In this document: one piece after another, positions 1 through 6,226 of the stretch
How the letters are laid out: each line of letters begins with the position of its first letter
Numbering within the stretch: the first letter of the stretch is position 1
NCBI GenBank assembly: GCA_002420185.1
Contig: DIHO01000007.1
Span: 66,951 to 83,118, forward strand
Source of the DNA: Opitutales bacterium UBA5694
GTDB taxonomy: Bacteria > Verrucomicrobiota > Verrucomicrobiia > Opitutales > Opitutaceae
Reading direction: 5' to 3'
Length of the DNA: 16,168 nucleotides
The notes under the pieces: model-generated
What the model was told of the DNA's origin: nothing
Database searches by the model: none
What the model saw: only the letters and a program-made list of their open reading frames with translations
Position numbers and translations under genes: made by a program

Positions 1-249
1 GATTTTTGGGCACCATGGTGCGGACCATGCAAGGCAATCGCTCCCATACTAGAGGAACTCTCAGGAGAGCTGGATGGGAAAGTTCAAATCACAAAAGTTA
101 ATGTCGACGAGAACAGCACAATTGCAGCCGAATACAATATTCGTGCAATCCCTACGCTTCTATTGTTCAAGAACGGCTCACTCGCTGAACAGTTCGTCGG
201 CATGGTGGGAAAAGATGATCTCAAGGCTAAGCTCGAAGCTCACGCATAA
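1..249 (+). CDS. trxA: Thioredoxin, C-terminal part (5' end outside the window)
   Basis: Thioredoxin is a small cytoplasmic protein-disulfide reductase, recycled by thioredoxin reductase. The open frame runs from base 1 with 82 visible residues and stops at TAA 247-249. It begins DFWAPWCGPCK, so the redox-active WCGPC motif (both cysteines) lies at visible residues 6-10. The family's cis-proline follows in the segment RAIPTLLLFKNG, and the C-terminal helix is intact. A typical thioredoxin has about 105-110 residues, so only about 25 N-terminal residues are missing. It is followed by a strong intrinsic terminator and converges with menA. The fold and active site are unambiguous. The symbol trxA assumes the main thioredoxin, although a paralogue with the same motif cannot be excluded without the start. 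Confidence 0.95.
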   Translation, partial: DFWAPWCGPCKAIAPILEELSGELDGKVQITKVNVDENSTIAAEYNIRAIPTLLLFKNGSLAEQFVGMVGKDDLKAKLEAHA

Positions 250-275
250 GCTATTTTTTTTAGGTTGTCTGTCTC

Positions 276-305
276 AAGCCTTCCTGACTCAGGAGGGCTT
301 TTTTC
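276..305 (+). terminator. Rho-independent terminator after the thioredoxin gene
   Basis: A ten-pair stem AAGCCTTCCT (276-285) / AGGAGGGCTT (291-300), with one T-G wobble and a five-base loop GACTC, is followed directly by a T tract (299-304). It lies 27 bases after the thioredoxin stop codon. The opposite strand has no T run after the stem, so it probably ends only plus-strand transcripts. Confidence 0.9.
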
Positions 306-324
306 TATAGGCTAGTAGAGGATC

Positions 325-1212
325 TCATTGGCCAATGGCTGAAAGGAAGATCCCTCCTGCTAGAAGAATACTGAATAAAAGCAACAATTGGGCGGTTTTT
401 TCCAAAAACTGATTCAATGCGACTCCTTCTGTCTTTCGAAAGGCAACCACCAATCCTGCTCCAACCGGAATCATCAAGAAGACAAGGGCTACCCAAAAAT
501 TCTGTGTCATACCCAAATAGATACTAACAGAGAGAAATGCAGTAACAAGCTGCAACAGATACTGTCTTCGAGCGAAACTTTTACCGAATCGCACTACGAG
601 CGTACGCTTACCCGCAGTATCATCCGTTTCTAAGTCCCGGTAGTTATTAACAACGAGAATGTTGTTGGCCAGTAGCCCCAAAGGCAGTCCCAAGAGAAAA
701 GCGGAAGACGTAACCTCTCCCACAATAACGTAATAGGTTCCAACCGTTGCCACGATTCCGAAAAAGAACACAACAAACACGTCACCCAGACCATGATACG
801 CAAGCGGATAGGGACCTCCAGTGTAACCGTACCCAAATACAATTGCAACTATGCCAACAATCAGCATTTCACCACCTCGGTAGCTAACCATGGTAAGACC
901 TACGAAAAACGCTAGGGCAAACAATCCAACCGCTACTCTAATCATCGCTTTGGGCAGGATTCTGCCACTGGAAACAAGCCTTTCCGGTCCTATCCTTTTT
1001 TCTGTATCCGCTCCTCGGATATAGTCAAAATAGTCGTTCGCCATATTGGTTGCTATTTGGATCAGTAACGCATAGACGAGGCAAATAAACACAGGCCAAG
1101 TCTCAATGTCGTTCTGGCGAGCGGCCTCCGCCGAACCTACCAACACCGGAGAAATCGCAGCTGGAAGCGTCTTCGGTCGTGATGCTGCGATCCAATTAGC
1201 TAATGGCCCCAT
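325..1212 (-). CDS. menA: 1,4-dihydroxy-2-naphthoate polyprenyltransferase (MenA, UbiA superfamily)
   Basis: MenA is an inner-membrane enzyme that joins a polyprenyl diphosphate to 1,4-dihydroxy-2-naphthoate, giving demethylmenaquinone in the menaquinone pathway. The 295-residue protein is strongly hydrophobic with about eight or nine membrane segments. Both UbiA-type aspartate-rich motifs are visible: NDYFDYIRGADT at residues 59-70 and NNYRDLETDDTAGKRTL at 189-205, which coordinate Mg-diphosphate in this superfamily. The GKRTL ending of the second motif is typical of MenA rather than UbiA, and the length is normal. It begins 33 bases downstream of the DUF1015 stop on the same strand, so the two are probably cotranscribed. 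Its 3' end converges with the thioredoxin gene. Prenyl chain length cannot be read from the sequence. Confidence 0.93.
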   Translation of the reverse strand: MGPLANWIAASRPKTLPAAISPVLVGSAEAARQNDIETWPVFICLVYALLIQIATNMANDYFDYIRGADTEKRIGPERLVSSGRILPKAMIRVAVGLFALAFFVGLTMVSYRGGEMLIVGIVAIVFGYGYTGGPYPLAYHGLGDVFVVFFFGIVATVGTYYVIVGEVTSSAFLLGLPLGLLANNILVVNNYRDLETDDTAGKRTLVVRFGKSFARRQYLLQLVTAFLSVSIYLGMTQNFWVALVFLMIPVGAGLVVAFRKTEGVALNQFLEKTAQLLLLFSILLAGGIFLSAIGQ

Positions 1213-1245
1213 ATTGAGATTTCTGGAATCCTATATTGTGATACG

Positions 1246-2586
1246 CTACTGTATCCGGCGGGCTTCGAGATAGTACCGTTTCTCGTCCGCCTCTCCCATA
1301 GAGAAGGTCTTCCGGGGCAGAGCGCCGTCCAGAACCACCGTTTTAAACAAATCGCTTTTGCCGATCGTCGGCAGGAAAAAGCCAATGTTGCCAGGTTTCG
1401 ACCCAAGATCGATGACTACGTCGTCACCATGAATATAATCCACAACAGATTCTTTGCCTTCGACAAAATTATCGATGAAGGCCTGTAGATTACCCACTTC
1501 TAAATTTCGCTTTGGATTGCTTAGCCGAATGAGGCCAAACCCCGACCTCGCCACGAAAGCAATTCGATGCTCTTGGTCCGATTCGCCCAAATTCGCAATC
1601 CGGTCCTCCACGGCTTCGAAAGTCTCGAGTTTTTCCAAAGCCATGGAGGATCCTTCCTCACCGAAAAAGGCCTCCAGCCCCTTCAGCAAATCTTCGACAT
1701 CGATATTGAAAATTACGCGATGAATCGGCTCGAATTCCAATCCTTCATCGTGTACGTTTACTAGTTCGACTAGAGCATAGCGAGCAGGATGGTCCATTAC
1801 GTCAGACGGATAGTCCGCCTGAGATTTTAAGTCTTCCCAAATATTCTTCGCCGTGGCTAAGGAATGATTTCCGTCTCCCATCGCAAATACCAGCACTCCT
1901 TTTCCTGATACGCCATACTTTTGGTCAAAAACCGTTTGCTCGCTAAGTAATCCCAAAGACTCGCACACCGATTCTATATCTTCTTTGGAATCCACTCGCC
2001 AACCTTTAAGGTGCCCTCCTCCATTGTTGAGCTCAAAATCGTAAAGAGATTCCAGCTCCTTTTCAAAAAGAGGCTCGATCACCGTTCGATCCGGATCGTC
2101 AATGAGGACCATAATGTGAGGCAGCTCTATTTTGGCACTCTTGCGAATCTTGACCCGTGGCGGGAGTCGATTCTCGATCGTTCCCTCAGTTGCCCTAATC
2201 AGGCTTTGCGAACCAATCTTGTAGTCGTATTTCTCCAAATCCAAGGCAACCACAAGACCCTTACGGGATACGACCTGGCTCGTCTTACGATCTAACAGCA
2301 CAAAACCAGGACCCAAATCTTCTAGCACACCCTCTTCTAAGTAGGCATCCATTGTCCCATTAATGCTTTCAATACGCTCCTGCCCGCCACCCACTTCAAG
2401 ATAAACCTCTGGAAATACGATGTTCAACGTGGAGGGACCCCCTTCGACTAGGTTTTTGAGGCTTTCCCAATACTTCGGCTGCGAGGTGTATTGGTCACAG
2501 GCAACCACCGCCCACTTTCTTAAGTCAACTCCCTTGGCCGGGAGTAAAATGTTCGGCACATTGAGGCCGATGTCTTCGTTTTCCAT
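1246..2586 (-). CDS. DUF1015 family protein, function unknown
   Basis: The 446-residue soluble protein matches the DUF1015 family by its N-terminal layout (NVPNILLPAKGVDLRKWAVV), the segment RATEGT at residues 131-136, and the conserved motif MGDGNHSLATAK (GDGNH at 237-241). Length is normal for the family. No enzyme activity can be assigned from sequence alone. The D-G-N/H-H motif resembles the DGHHR-type motif of ParB/sulfiredoxin-like kinases, which is only a structural hint. The start is the ATG at 2586, just downstream of the terminator that ends the rpmJ-rpmE unit; no clear ribosome binding site is visible. menA follows 33 bases after the stop, which suggests an operon, but the family is also widespread in organisms with other neighbours, so a role in menaquinone synthesis is not implied. 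Confidence 0.85.
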   Translation of the reverse strand: MENEDIGLNVPNILLPAKGVDLRKWAVVACDQYTSQPKYWESLKNLVEGGPSTLNIVFPEVYLEVGGGQERIESINGTMDAYLEEGVLEDLGPGFVLLDRKTSQVVSRKGLVVALDLEKYDYKIGSQSLIRATEGTIENRLPPRVKIRKSAKIELPHIMVLIDDPDRTVIEPLFEKELESLYDFELNNGGGHLKGWRVDSKEDIESVCESLGLLSEQTVFDQKYGVSGKGVLVFAMGDGNHSLATAKNIWEDLKSQADYPSDVMDHPARYALVELVNVHDEGLEFEPIHRVIFNIDVEDLLKGLEAFFGEEGSSMALEKLETFEAVEDRIANLGESDQEHRIAFVARSGFGLIRLSNPKRNLEVGNLQAFIDNFVEGKESVVDYIHGDDVVIDLGSKPGNIGFFLPTIGKSDLFKTVVLDGALPRKTFSMGEADEKRYYLEARRIQ

Positions 2587-2620
2587 AGCTAACCGTGATG
2601 ATGAAATTCTTTAGTTGTAA

Positions 2621-2661
2621 ATAAAAAGGGCAAAACGAGCCAGTTGTACTCATTTTGCCCT
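2621..2661 (-). terminator. Rho-independent terminator after rpmE
   Basis: Read on the minus strand, AGGGCAAAATGAG (2661-2649) pairs with CTCGTTTTGCCCT (2639-2627) in a 13-base stem with one T-G wobble and a nine-base loop, followed by TTTTATTT. It separates the ribosomal protein genes from DUF1015, so DUF1015-menA needs its own promoter or read-through. On the plus strand the bases after the stem (TAAAATTT) are a poor terminator tail. Confidence 0.85.
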
Positions 2662-2677
2662 AAAATTTACGCCATTC

Positions 2678-2694
2678 GAATATCTCCGATATTC
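2678..2694. repeat. Short perfect inverted repeat in the rpmE 3' region
   Basis: GAATATC (2678-2684), spacer TCC, GATATTC (2688-2694) is a perfect seven-base palindrome between the rpmE stop and its terminator. It could be a small mRNA 3'-end hairpin. No family is recognised. Confidence 0.45.
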
Positions 2695-2724
2695 AATGCA
2701 ACCTGCCGTAGCTTGTACCGAGTT

Positions 2725-2973
2725 TTACGCCCGGCGGCGACGAAACTTGTTTTGGAACTTCTCTACGCGACCCGCAGTGTCAACAAATCGCTTTTCACCC
2801 GTGTAAACTGGGTGTGAGTCCATGGTTACATCGCGAATCACTTTGACGTGATCGACGCCGTCGATCGTTTCGGTTTGCCCAGTCTTAATAGTCGAACGAG
2901 TAAGGAATTTCTTCCCTGTTGATACGTCGATAAAAACAGTTGGGTGATAATCCGGATGTATGCCCTGTTTCAC
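2725..2973 (-). CDS. rpmE2: Large ribosomal subunit protein bL31, type B (zinc-independent)
   Basis: The 82-residue protein is bL31, a component of the 50S subunit at the bridge to the 30S head. It starts MKQGIHPDYHPTVFIDVSTG and contains the SHPVYTGEKRF segment and the basic tail FQNKFRRRRA. It has no cysteine at all. Zinc-binding type A L31 carries a CxxC pair, so this is the C-minus type B form, and the roughly 80-residue length also fits type B. It lies 19 bases downstream of rpmJ on the same strand and ends at a strong terminator, so rpmJ-rpmE is a two-gene unit. In E. coli the type B pair (ykgM-ykgO) is induced under zinc starvation. I see no obvious Zur box here, and this may be the organism's only copy. 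Confidence 0.95.
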   Translation of the reverse strand: MKQGIHPDYHPTVFIDVSTGKKFLTRSTIKTGQTETIDGVDHVKVIRDVTMDSHPVYTGEKRFVDTAGRVEKFQNKFRRRRA

Positions 2974-2992
2974 GATTTTAAATAAATTGGAT

Positions 2993-3118
2993 TTAGCCTT
3001 GCCGCGCCTTGAAGCGAGGATTCGTTTTGCAGATCACGTAAACACGGCCCTTGCGACGTACCACTTGGCAGTTCGGATGGCGTGCTTTCGCGGACTTAAG
3101 CGATGAGACTACTTTCAT
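2993..3118 (-). CDS. rpmJ: Large ribosomal subunit protein bL36, type B
   Basis: This 41-residue gene encodes bL36, the smallest 50S protein. The protein starts MKVVSSLKSAKARHPNCQVV and ends YVICKTNPRFKARQG, closely matching the type B (YkgO-like) form. Of the zinc ligands in type A (three Cys and one His), only C17 and C30 remain. The first cysteine is absent and the histidine position is F36, so zinc binding is unlikely. The start is the ATG at 3118 and the stop is TAA at 2993-2995. It overlaps no other coding frame and precedes the type B rpmE by 19 bases, so the two C-minus ribosomal proteins are paired. A possible promoter with a perfect TTGACA box lies immediately upstream, giving a very short leader. 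Confidence 0.93.
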   Translation of the reverse strand: MKVVSSLKSAKARHPNCQVVRRKGRVYVICKTNPRFKARQG

Positions 3119-3130
3119 AAGGGGCGATAA

Positions 3131-3157
3131 AAGATACTTCGCCGACACCCCTGTCAA
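3131..3157 (-). promoter_or_regulatory. Candidate sigma70-type promoter for rpmJ-rpmE
   Basis: On the minus strand a perfect -35 box TTGACA (3157-3152) is followed 15 bases later by TATCTT (3136-3131), four of six matches to the -10 consensus. The spacing is shorter than the ideal 17. The start codon at 3118 would leave a leader of only about six bases, so the mRNA might be nearly leaderless. No Shine-Dalgarno is visible, which is consistent with that. Confidence 0.35.
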
Positions 3158-3212
3158 CAACACTTTCGCCAAAAAGTCATAAACATCTGCCCACCAAATC
3201 GCCTCAAATCTT

Positions 3213-3779
3213 CTAATTCTCCTCAGGGCAATCGGGGGCGAGCGACATCAGACCGAACTCAAGGTCAGCCTTCATGATAACATGACGCCACAGAGAATCC
3301 CCCTCTAATTCTAAAAGAGCAGCACCGTCCATTTCGGAAACAATCCAGGCATTGCCCGCAAGTTCACTCTCCAATTGACCCTCTCCCCAGCCTGCATAAC
3401 CGCGAAACGCTCGAATGTGCAATAGGGGGTCTTCTTCCAGCTTAACCTTTGCTGACGCCGGATCTAGACCGAAAAACAGCTGAAACTCAGCAAAATTGTG
3501 AGCCGATTTCCATGCTGCCAATAATACTTGGTCGGCTGAAACGGGCCCCCCGATGTACAGAGGTACCTGTTCGAGCCCAAAATCCGCAAAGGCCGCGTCA
3601 ATATCTCCCAGCACCATACCGGAAGCCTTGTTCATAACGATGCCTTGCGAGCCTTCCTCTTCATGGGCTGTCATCAGAATCACGCTTCGCATGAAATTAG
3701 GGTCTTTCAATTGCGGATGTGCTAAAATTAGCGACCCCGCGATACTACTAGACGACTCGTCTGAACCTTCAGGCAACAT
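3213..3779 (-). CDS. YqgE/AlgH family protein (UPF0301, DUF179)
   Basis: This 188-residue cytoplasmic protein belongs to the YqgE/AlgH family, whose molecular function is not settled. AlgH was named for effects on alginate regulation in Pseudomonas. Family hallmarks are the N-terminal block GSLILAHPQLKDPNFMRSV, then GIVMNK, YIGGPV, and RAFRGYAGWGEGQLESELA with a following W. Length matches E. coli YqgE (about 187). The start ATG at 3779 gives an acidic, serine-rich N-terminus (MLPEGSDESSSS) before the conserved core, so the true start could be a few codons later. It is divergent from the nif3-like gene (96-base gap) and 94 bases upstream of rpmJ. The sequence gives no evidence for a link with alginate. 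Confidence 0.93.
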   Translation of the reverse strand: MLPEGSDESSSSIAGSLILAHPQLKDPNFMRSVILMTAHEEEGSQGIVMNKASGMVLGDIDAAFADFGLEQVPLYIGGPVSADQVLLAAWKSAHNFAEFQLFFGLDPASAKVKLEEDPLLHIRAFRGYAGWGEGQLESELAGNAWIVSEMDGAALLELEGDSLWRHVIMKADLEFGLMSLAPDCPEEN

Positions 3780-3803
3780 GAATTTTTTTTTAAAACCTTC
3801 TCA

Positions 3804-3837
3804 AGATTGGCTAAACTTCAATCCTAGATTGCCTAAA
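3804..3837. repeat. Two near-identical 12-base direct repeats between yqgE and the nif3-like gene
   Basis: AGATTGGCTAAA (3804-3815) and AGATTGCCTAAA (3826-3837) differ at one base and start 22 bases apart, about two helical turns. They sit in the 96-base divergent intergenic region. This arrangement is compatible with a dimeric regulator's operator, but chance in AT-rich DNA cannot be excluded. Confidence 0.3.
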
Positions 3838-3875
3838 AGATCGACTATTGGCAATTCGCCAAAATTATTCCTCAC

Positions 3876-4631
3876 ATGGCTCAGCTCCAAGAGATTGTCT
3901 CGTTTTGCGATCAACGTGCCCGAACGCATGAGGTGGTCGACTTCAAAGAAGCCCTCAACGGCCTTCAGTTTACGAACAACGGCACCGTATCTAAAATCGG
4001 GGCTTCGGTAGACTCAGGACTTCTTCCCTTTCAATCAGCCATTGAAGCGGGCATCGAGTTTCTCATAGTCCACCACGGGATGTTCTGGAATGGGACATGC
4101 CGAATCGTTGGCCCAGAGTACGAAAAGTACAAATCGCTCATCGAGGGGAACCTAGCCGTCTACGCCTCCCACCTGCCTCTTGACGCTCATCTCGAAATTG
4201 GAAATGCTGCAGGACTGGCCCATGCAATTGGAGCCACTCAGCAGGGAACCTTTTTCCCCTACCAAGGAACCGATTTGGGGTTGGTCTGCGATTGGTCCAA
4301 AGATCGCGAAGCGCTGCGTAATTCGCTTAAAAGAACTTTTGGAGATCATATCGCATCCATTGAATACGGCTCCGCCAATCCGGATAAGATCTGTATTGTG
4401 ACGGGTAGCGGAAGTAGTGTGGTTGACCAAATTAAGGCTACGGGTGCTGACACCTTGATCACGGGCGAACTCAAGCAACACTTTTTCACCATTGCCCAAG
4501 AAGCGAAACTCAACCTTTACGTTTGCGGTCATTACGCGACCGAAACCTTTGGCGTTGAATCGCTCGCCAAGGAGGCCGCTGCGAAATTCGACCTTCCCTA
4601 TCAGTTCATAAAAACCAACTGTCCCCTCTAA
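3876..4631 (+). CDS. Nif3-like dinuclear metal centre hexameric protein (YbgI family)
   Basis: The 251-residue protein belongs to the Nif3/YbgI family, which forms toroidal hexamers with a two-metal site per subunit. It is often annotated as 'GTP cyclohydrolase 1 type 2', but the physiological function is uncertain. The expected metal ligands are all present: H66 and H67 in IVHHGMFW, D103 in SHLPLDAH, and H219 and E223 in CGHYATETFG. The early NGLQ motif (residues 28-31) and the normal length agree. It lacks the roughly 100-residue central insertion seen in some homologues. The ATG at 3876 puts the family N-terminus directly at MAQLQEIVSFCDQ. aroQ follows 79 bases downstream on the same strand, so an operon is possible but not shown. 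Confidence 0.93.
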   Translation: MAQLQEIVSFCDQRARTHEVVDFKEALNGLQFTNNGTVSKIGASVDSGLLPFQSAIEAGIEFLIVHHGMFWNGTCRIVGPEYEKYKSLIEGNLAVYASHLPLDAHLEIGNAAGLAHAIGATQQGTFFPYQGTDLGLVCDWSKDREALRNSLKRTFGDHIASIEYGSANPDKICIVTGSGSSVVDQIKATGADTLITGELKQHFFTIAQEAKLNLYVCGHYATETFGVESLAKEAAAKFDLPYQFIKTNCPL

Positions 4632-4710
4632 CTAGCTTCCGACTTTGACACCGAACTCGACCCTGTGAAAATTCGTGCAATTCGCGAGCAAGTAGCTAAT
4701 AAATACATCT

Positions 4711-5133
4711 ATGAAACGAATCGCTGTTTTGAATGGCCCGAATCTTGATCGCCTCGGGAAACGAGATCCCGAGATTTATGGCACCAATACATTGGACGAC
4801 TTGGCTAATAACCTGAAGGATGCTTTTTCAAACGTTGAATTCGAATTCTATCAATCCAACCATGAGGGAGACCTCGTCGACAAGATTTCCACCCTAGCTG
4901 AAAACGGTATCGATGGAATCGTTTTTAATCCGGGTGCGTACTCGCACACCAGCATCGCCCTACGTGACGCCATTAGTGGCTCCAAGGTTCCAACCATCGA
5001 AGTTCACATCAGCAACATCCACGCTCGCGAGCGCTTTCGCCACCATTCCCATACAGGCGCGGTTTCGAAAGGTGTAATCGCTGGGCTTGGCCTCAGAGGC
5101 TACCATCTAGCCACTCAAGCACTGACTGACTGA
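4711..5133 (+). CDS. aroQ: Type II 3-dehydroquinate dehydratase
   Basis: AroQ converts 3-dehydroquinate to 3-dehydroshikimate, the third step of the shikimate pathway, as a cytosolic dodecamer. The 140-residue protein starts with NGPNLDRLGKRDPEIYG: catalytic-loop R18 and Y23 are present. N73 in FNPGAYSHTS, H99 in IEVHISN and the substrate-binding ARERFRHHS segment complete the active site. Only D13, where many homologues have N, differs, at a position known to vary. Length is normal. The start ATG at 4711 fits the family exactly; no Shine-Dalgarno is visible in AATAAATACATCT before it. The shikimate pathway leads to chorismate, the precursor of menaquinone made by menA 3.5 kb away, but nothing suggests co-regulation. 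Confidence 0.96.
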   Translation: MKRIAVLNGPNLDRLGKRDPEIYGTNTLDDLANNLKDAFSNVEFEFYQSNHEGDLVDKISTLAENGIDGIVFNPGAYSHTSIALRDAISGSKVPTIEVHISNIHARERFRHHSHTGAVSKGVIAGLGLRGYHLATQALTD

Positions 5134-5151
5134 TCCGCTTTAAGATCTAGT

Positions 5152-5643
5152 TCACTTCGCGATAAGGAATCGCTTCCTGAAGGTCGGGAGCAGCCTCGAT
5201 TTATTTGTGAAGTCTCCTCCCTCTTTTAAAAGGGTAAGGGCAGCCGTTGCACCTCCCTTTGGCGCTTTCACTTGCTGAATAGTTTTCCATTTAGAGATAG
5301 GAGCACACCTAAAAGGATCACGTTATTGAATATACGAAAGACTGCTTATAATTTTTCCTAGATTGATCAGCAACGTCACTTAAGATAGATTAATCTTAGC
5401 CCTGTAAGGATCGCTTTTTATTCCGCTAAGAGATATTGTGACAAGCTTATGATCATGATGACTTGTCCAGTCTTTTCCCGCTACAAAATCGTGGATTCTA
5501 CCCGAGCGTCGGGTCCAGGAACGATAAAAAACCGGCAGTCCCACGTCCGCCCGGCTAAGCAACGACTCAGTTTTGGAACTAGAGTCAAATGGTGTTTTTC
5601 TCGCATTGCCTGATATTTGTTTATCGTTTTCTTGAGATCTCAA
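5152..5643 (-). pseudogene. Possible decayed gene, maybe a secreted protein's beta-sandwich domain
   Basis: On the minus strand one reading frame stays open over about 164 codons except for two in-frame TAA codons (5382-5380 and 5325-5323). The translated pieces look protein-like: HDFVAGKDWTSHHDHKL, then ISLSGIKSDPYRAKINLS, then after the stops WKTIQQVKAPKGGATAALTL and LLKEGGDF. The pattern (F-x-x-G-x-x-W, a DPY segment, then a strand ending xxVxAPxGAxxAxLxL) resembles a C-terminal carbohydrate-binding-like beta-sandwich of extracellular enzymes, but I cannot name a family. No good start or Shine-Dalgarno is visible. It could be a relic of a larger gene whose 5' part is lost, or chance open frame. 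Apart from this I see nothing coding in 5134-5645. Confidence 0.3.
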
Positions 5644-5645
5644 CT

Positions 5646-5837
5646 ATGCCCATACTTTATAAACTGCTCCAGTTTAAAACAATCCGTGATGCATACCGTA
5701 CTTCACGCGAATCTCCGCAAGCTTCATGCGAGAAACACCCTATTTGGGCCTGGTTCCGTAAAATAGATTCGAAAGGCGAAAGCAACTTGGCGGTTTTCCT
5801 CGAAAATTGGTTCGACAGAGGGTGCCAGACCCTTTAA
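5646..5837 (+). CDS. Small hypothetical protein, 63 residues
   Basis: An open frame begins at ATG 5646 (an in-frame upstream ATG at 5589 would add 19 hydrophobic residues) and encodes a tryptophan-containing, mildly basic peptide beginning MPILYKLLQFKTIRDAYRTS and ending NLAVFLENWFDRGCQTL. I recognise no family. There is no clear Shine-Dalgarno before either start. Its stop at 5835-5837 sits 12 bases before the next gene's ATG, and the stop itself is part of TTTAAGG, which may serve as the next gene's ribosome binding site. That tight spacing is the main reason to keep it. It may equally be a fragment or non-coding. Confidence 0.35.
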   Translation: MPILYKLLQFKTIRDAYRTSRESPQASCEKHPIWAWFRKIDSKGESNLAVFLENWFDRGCQTL

Positions 5838-5849
5838 GGCCTCATAGTT

Positions 5850-6107
5850 ATGTCAAAATTTGATAGCGGATACAAAGTAACTGTCCAATCTACCATCATT
5901 GATGCGGGGCTCACCTTCATCGCATGGTTTCTCTTCACGATATGGTTTCGCCCTCACGTAATGAGCTACGAACCAAAGACGGTATTCTTCTGGGCTGGCT
6001 TCACCGCCCTACCCGCGGCCGCTACCTTCTGGCTTTGCTTGCAGATGTTCAAGGTGACGCTCGCACACCAGAAGAAACTAAAGCAAGAAAAGGAAGAGAA
6101 CAACTAG
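5850..6107 (+). CDS. Small two-helix membrane protein, unknown function (85 residues)
   Basis: The 85-residue protein has two clear hydrophobic segments, about residues 14-32 (IIDAGLTFIAWFLFTIWF) and 45-64 (VFFWAGFTALPAAATFWLCL), then a charged tail (HQKKLKQEKEENN). A short polar loop HVMSYEPKT joins the helices, so both ends probably face the cytoplasm, by the positive-inside rule. The start ATG at 5850 has AAGG ten bases upstream. Codon use looks normal. The upstream 63-residue frame ends 12 bases before it, so the two may be cotranscribed; rnhB lies convergent downstream. No family is recognised. Small helix pairs of this type are common as lineage-specific membrane proteins. Confidence 0.6.
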   Translation: MSKFDSGYKVTVQSTIIDAGLTFIAWFLFTIWFRPHVMSYEPKTVFFWAGFTALPAAATFWLCLQMFKVTLAHQKKLKQEKEENN

Positions 6108-6138
6108 CTCATATTTCCTAAACCCATTTTTCACCTTA

Positions 6139-6166
6139 CCTCAGCCTGACCGCTCGAGGGTTTTTT
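6139..6166 (+). terminator. Weak candidate terminator after the small membrane protein gene
   Basis: CCTC (6139-6142) can pair with GAGG (6156-6159), followed by TTTTTT (6161-6166). An alternative outer pairing of AAACCC (about 6120-6125) with GGGTTT (6158-6163) is also possible. The stem is short, so only the position and the T tract support it. Confidence 0.3.
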
Positions 6167-6226
6167 ATTGTCCAAAACCAAGCATACCTTTCATTCTAGA
6201 AAGCAAACCCAATGGTAGCTGGGAAC

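Noticed and set aside
4152..4532. Minus-strand open frame opposite the nif3-like gene
   Set aside because: The plus strand carries all five Nif3 metal ligands, so this is a mirror frame.
4664..4740. Short GTG-started frame (VKIRAIREQVANKYIYE) running into aroQ in another frame
   Set aside because: Too short, no ribosome binding site, and it runs into the well-supported aroQ start region; no family recognised.
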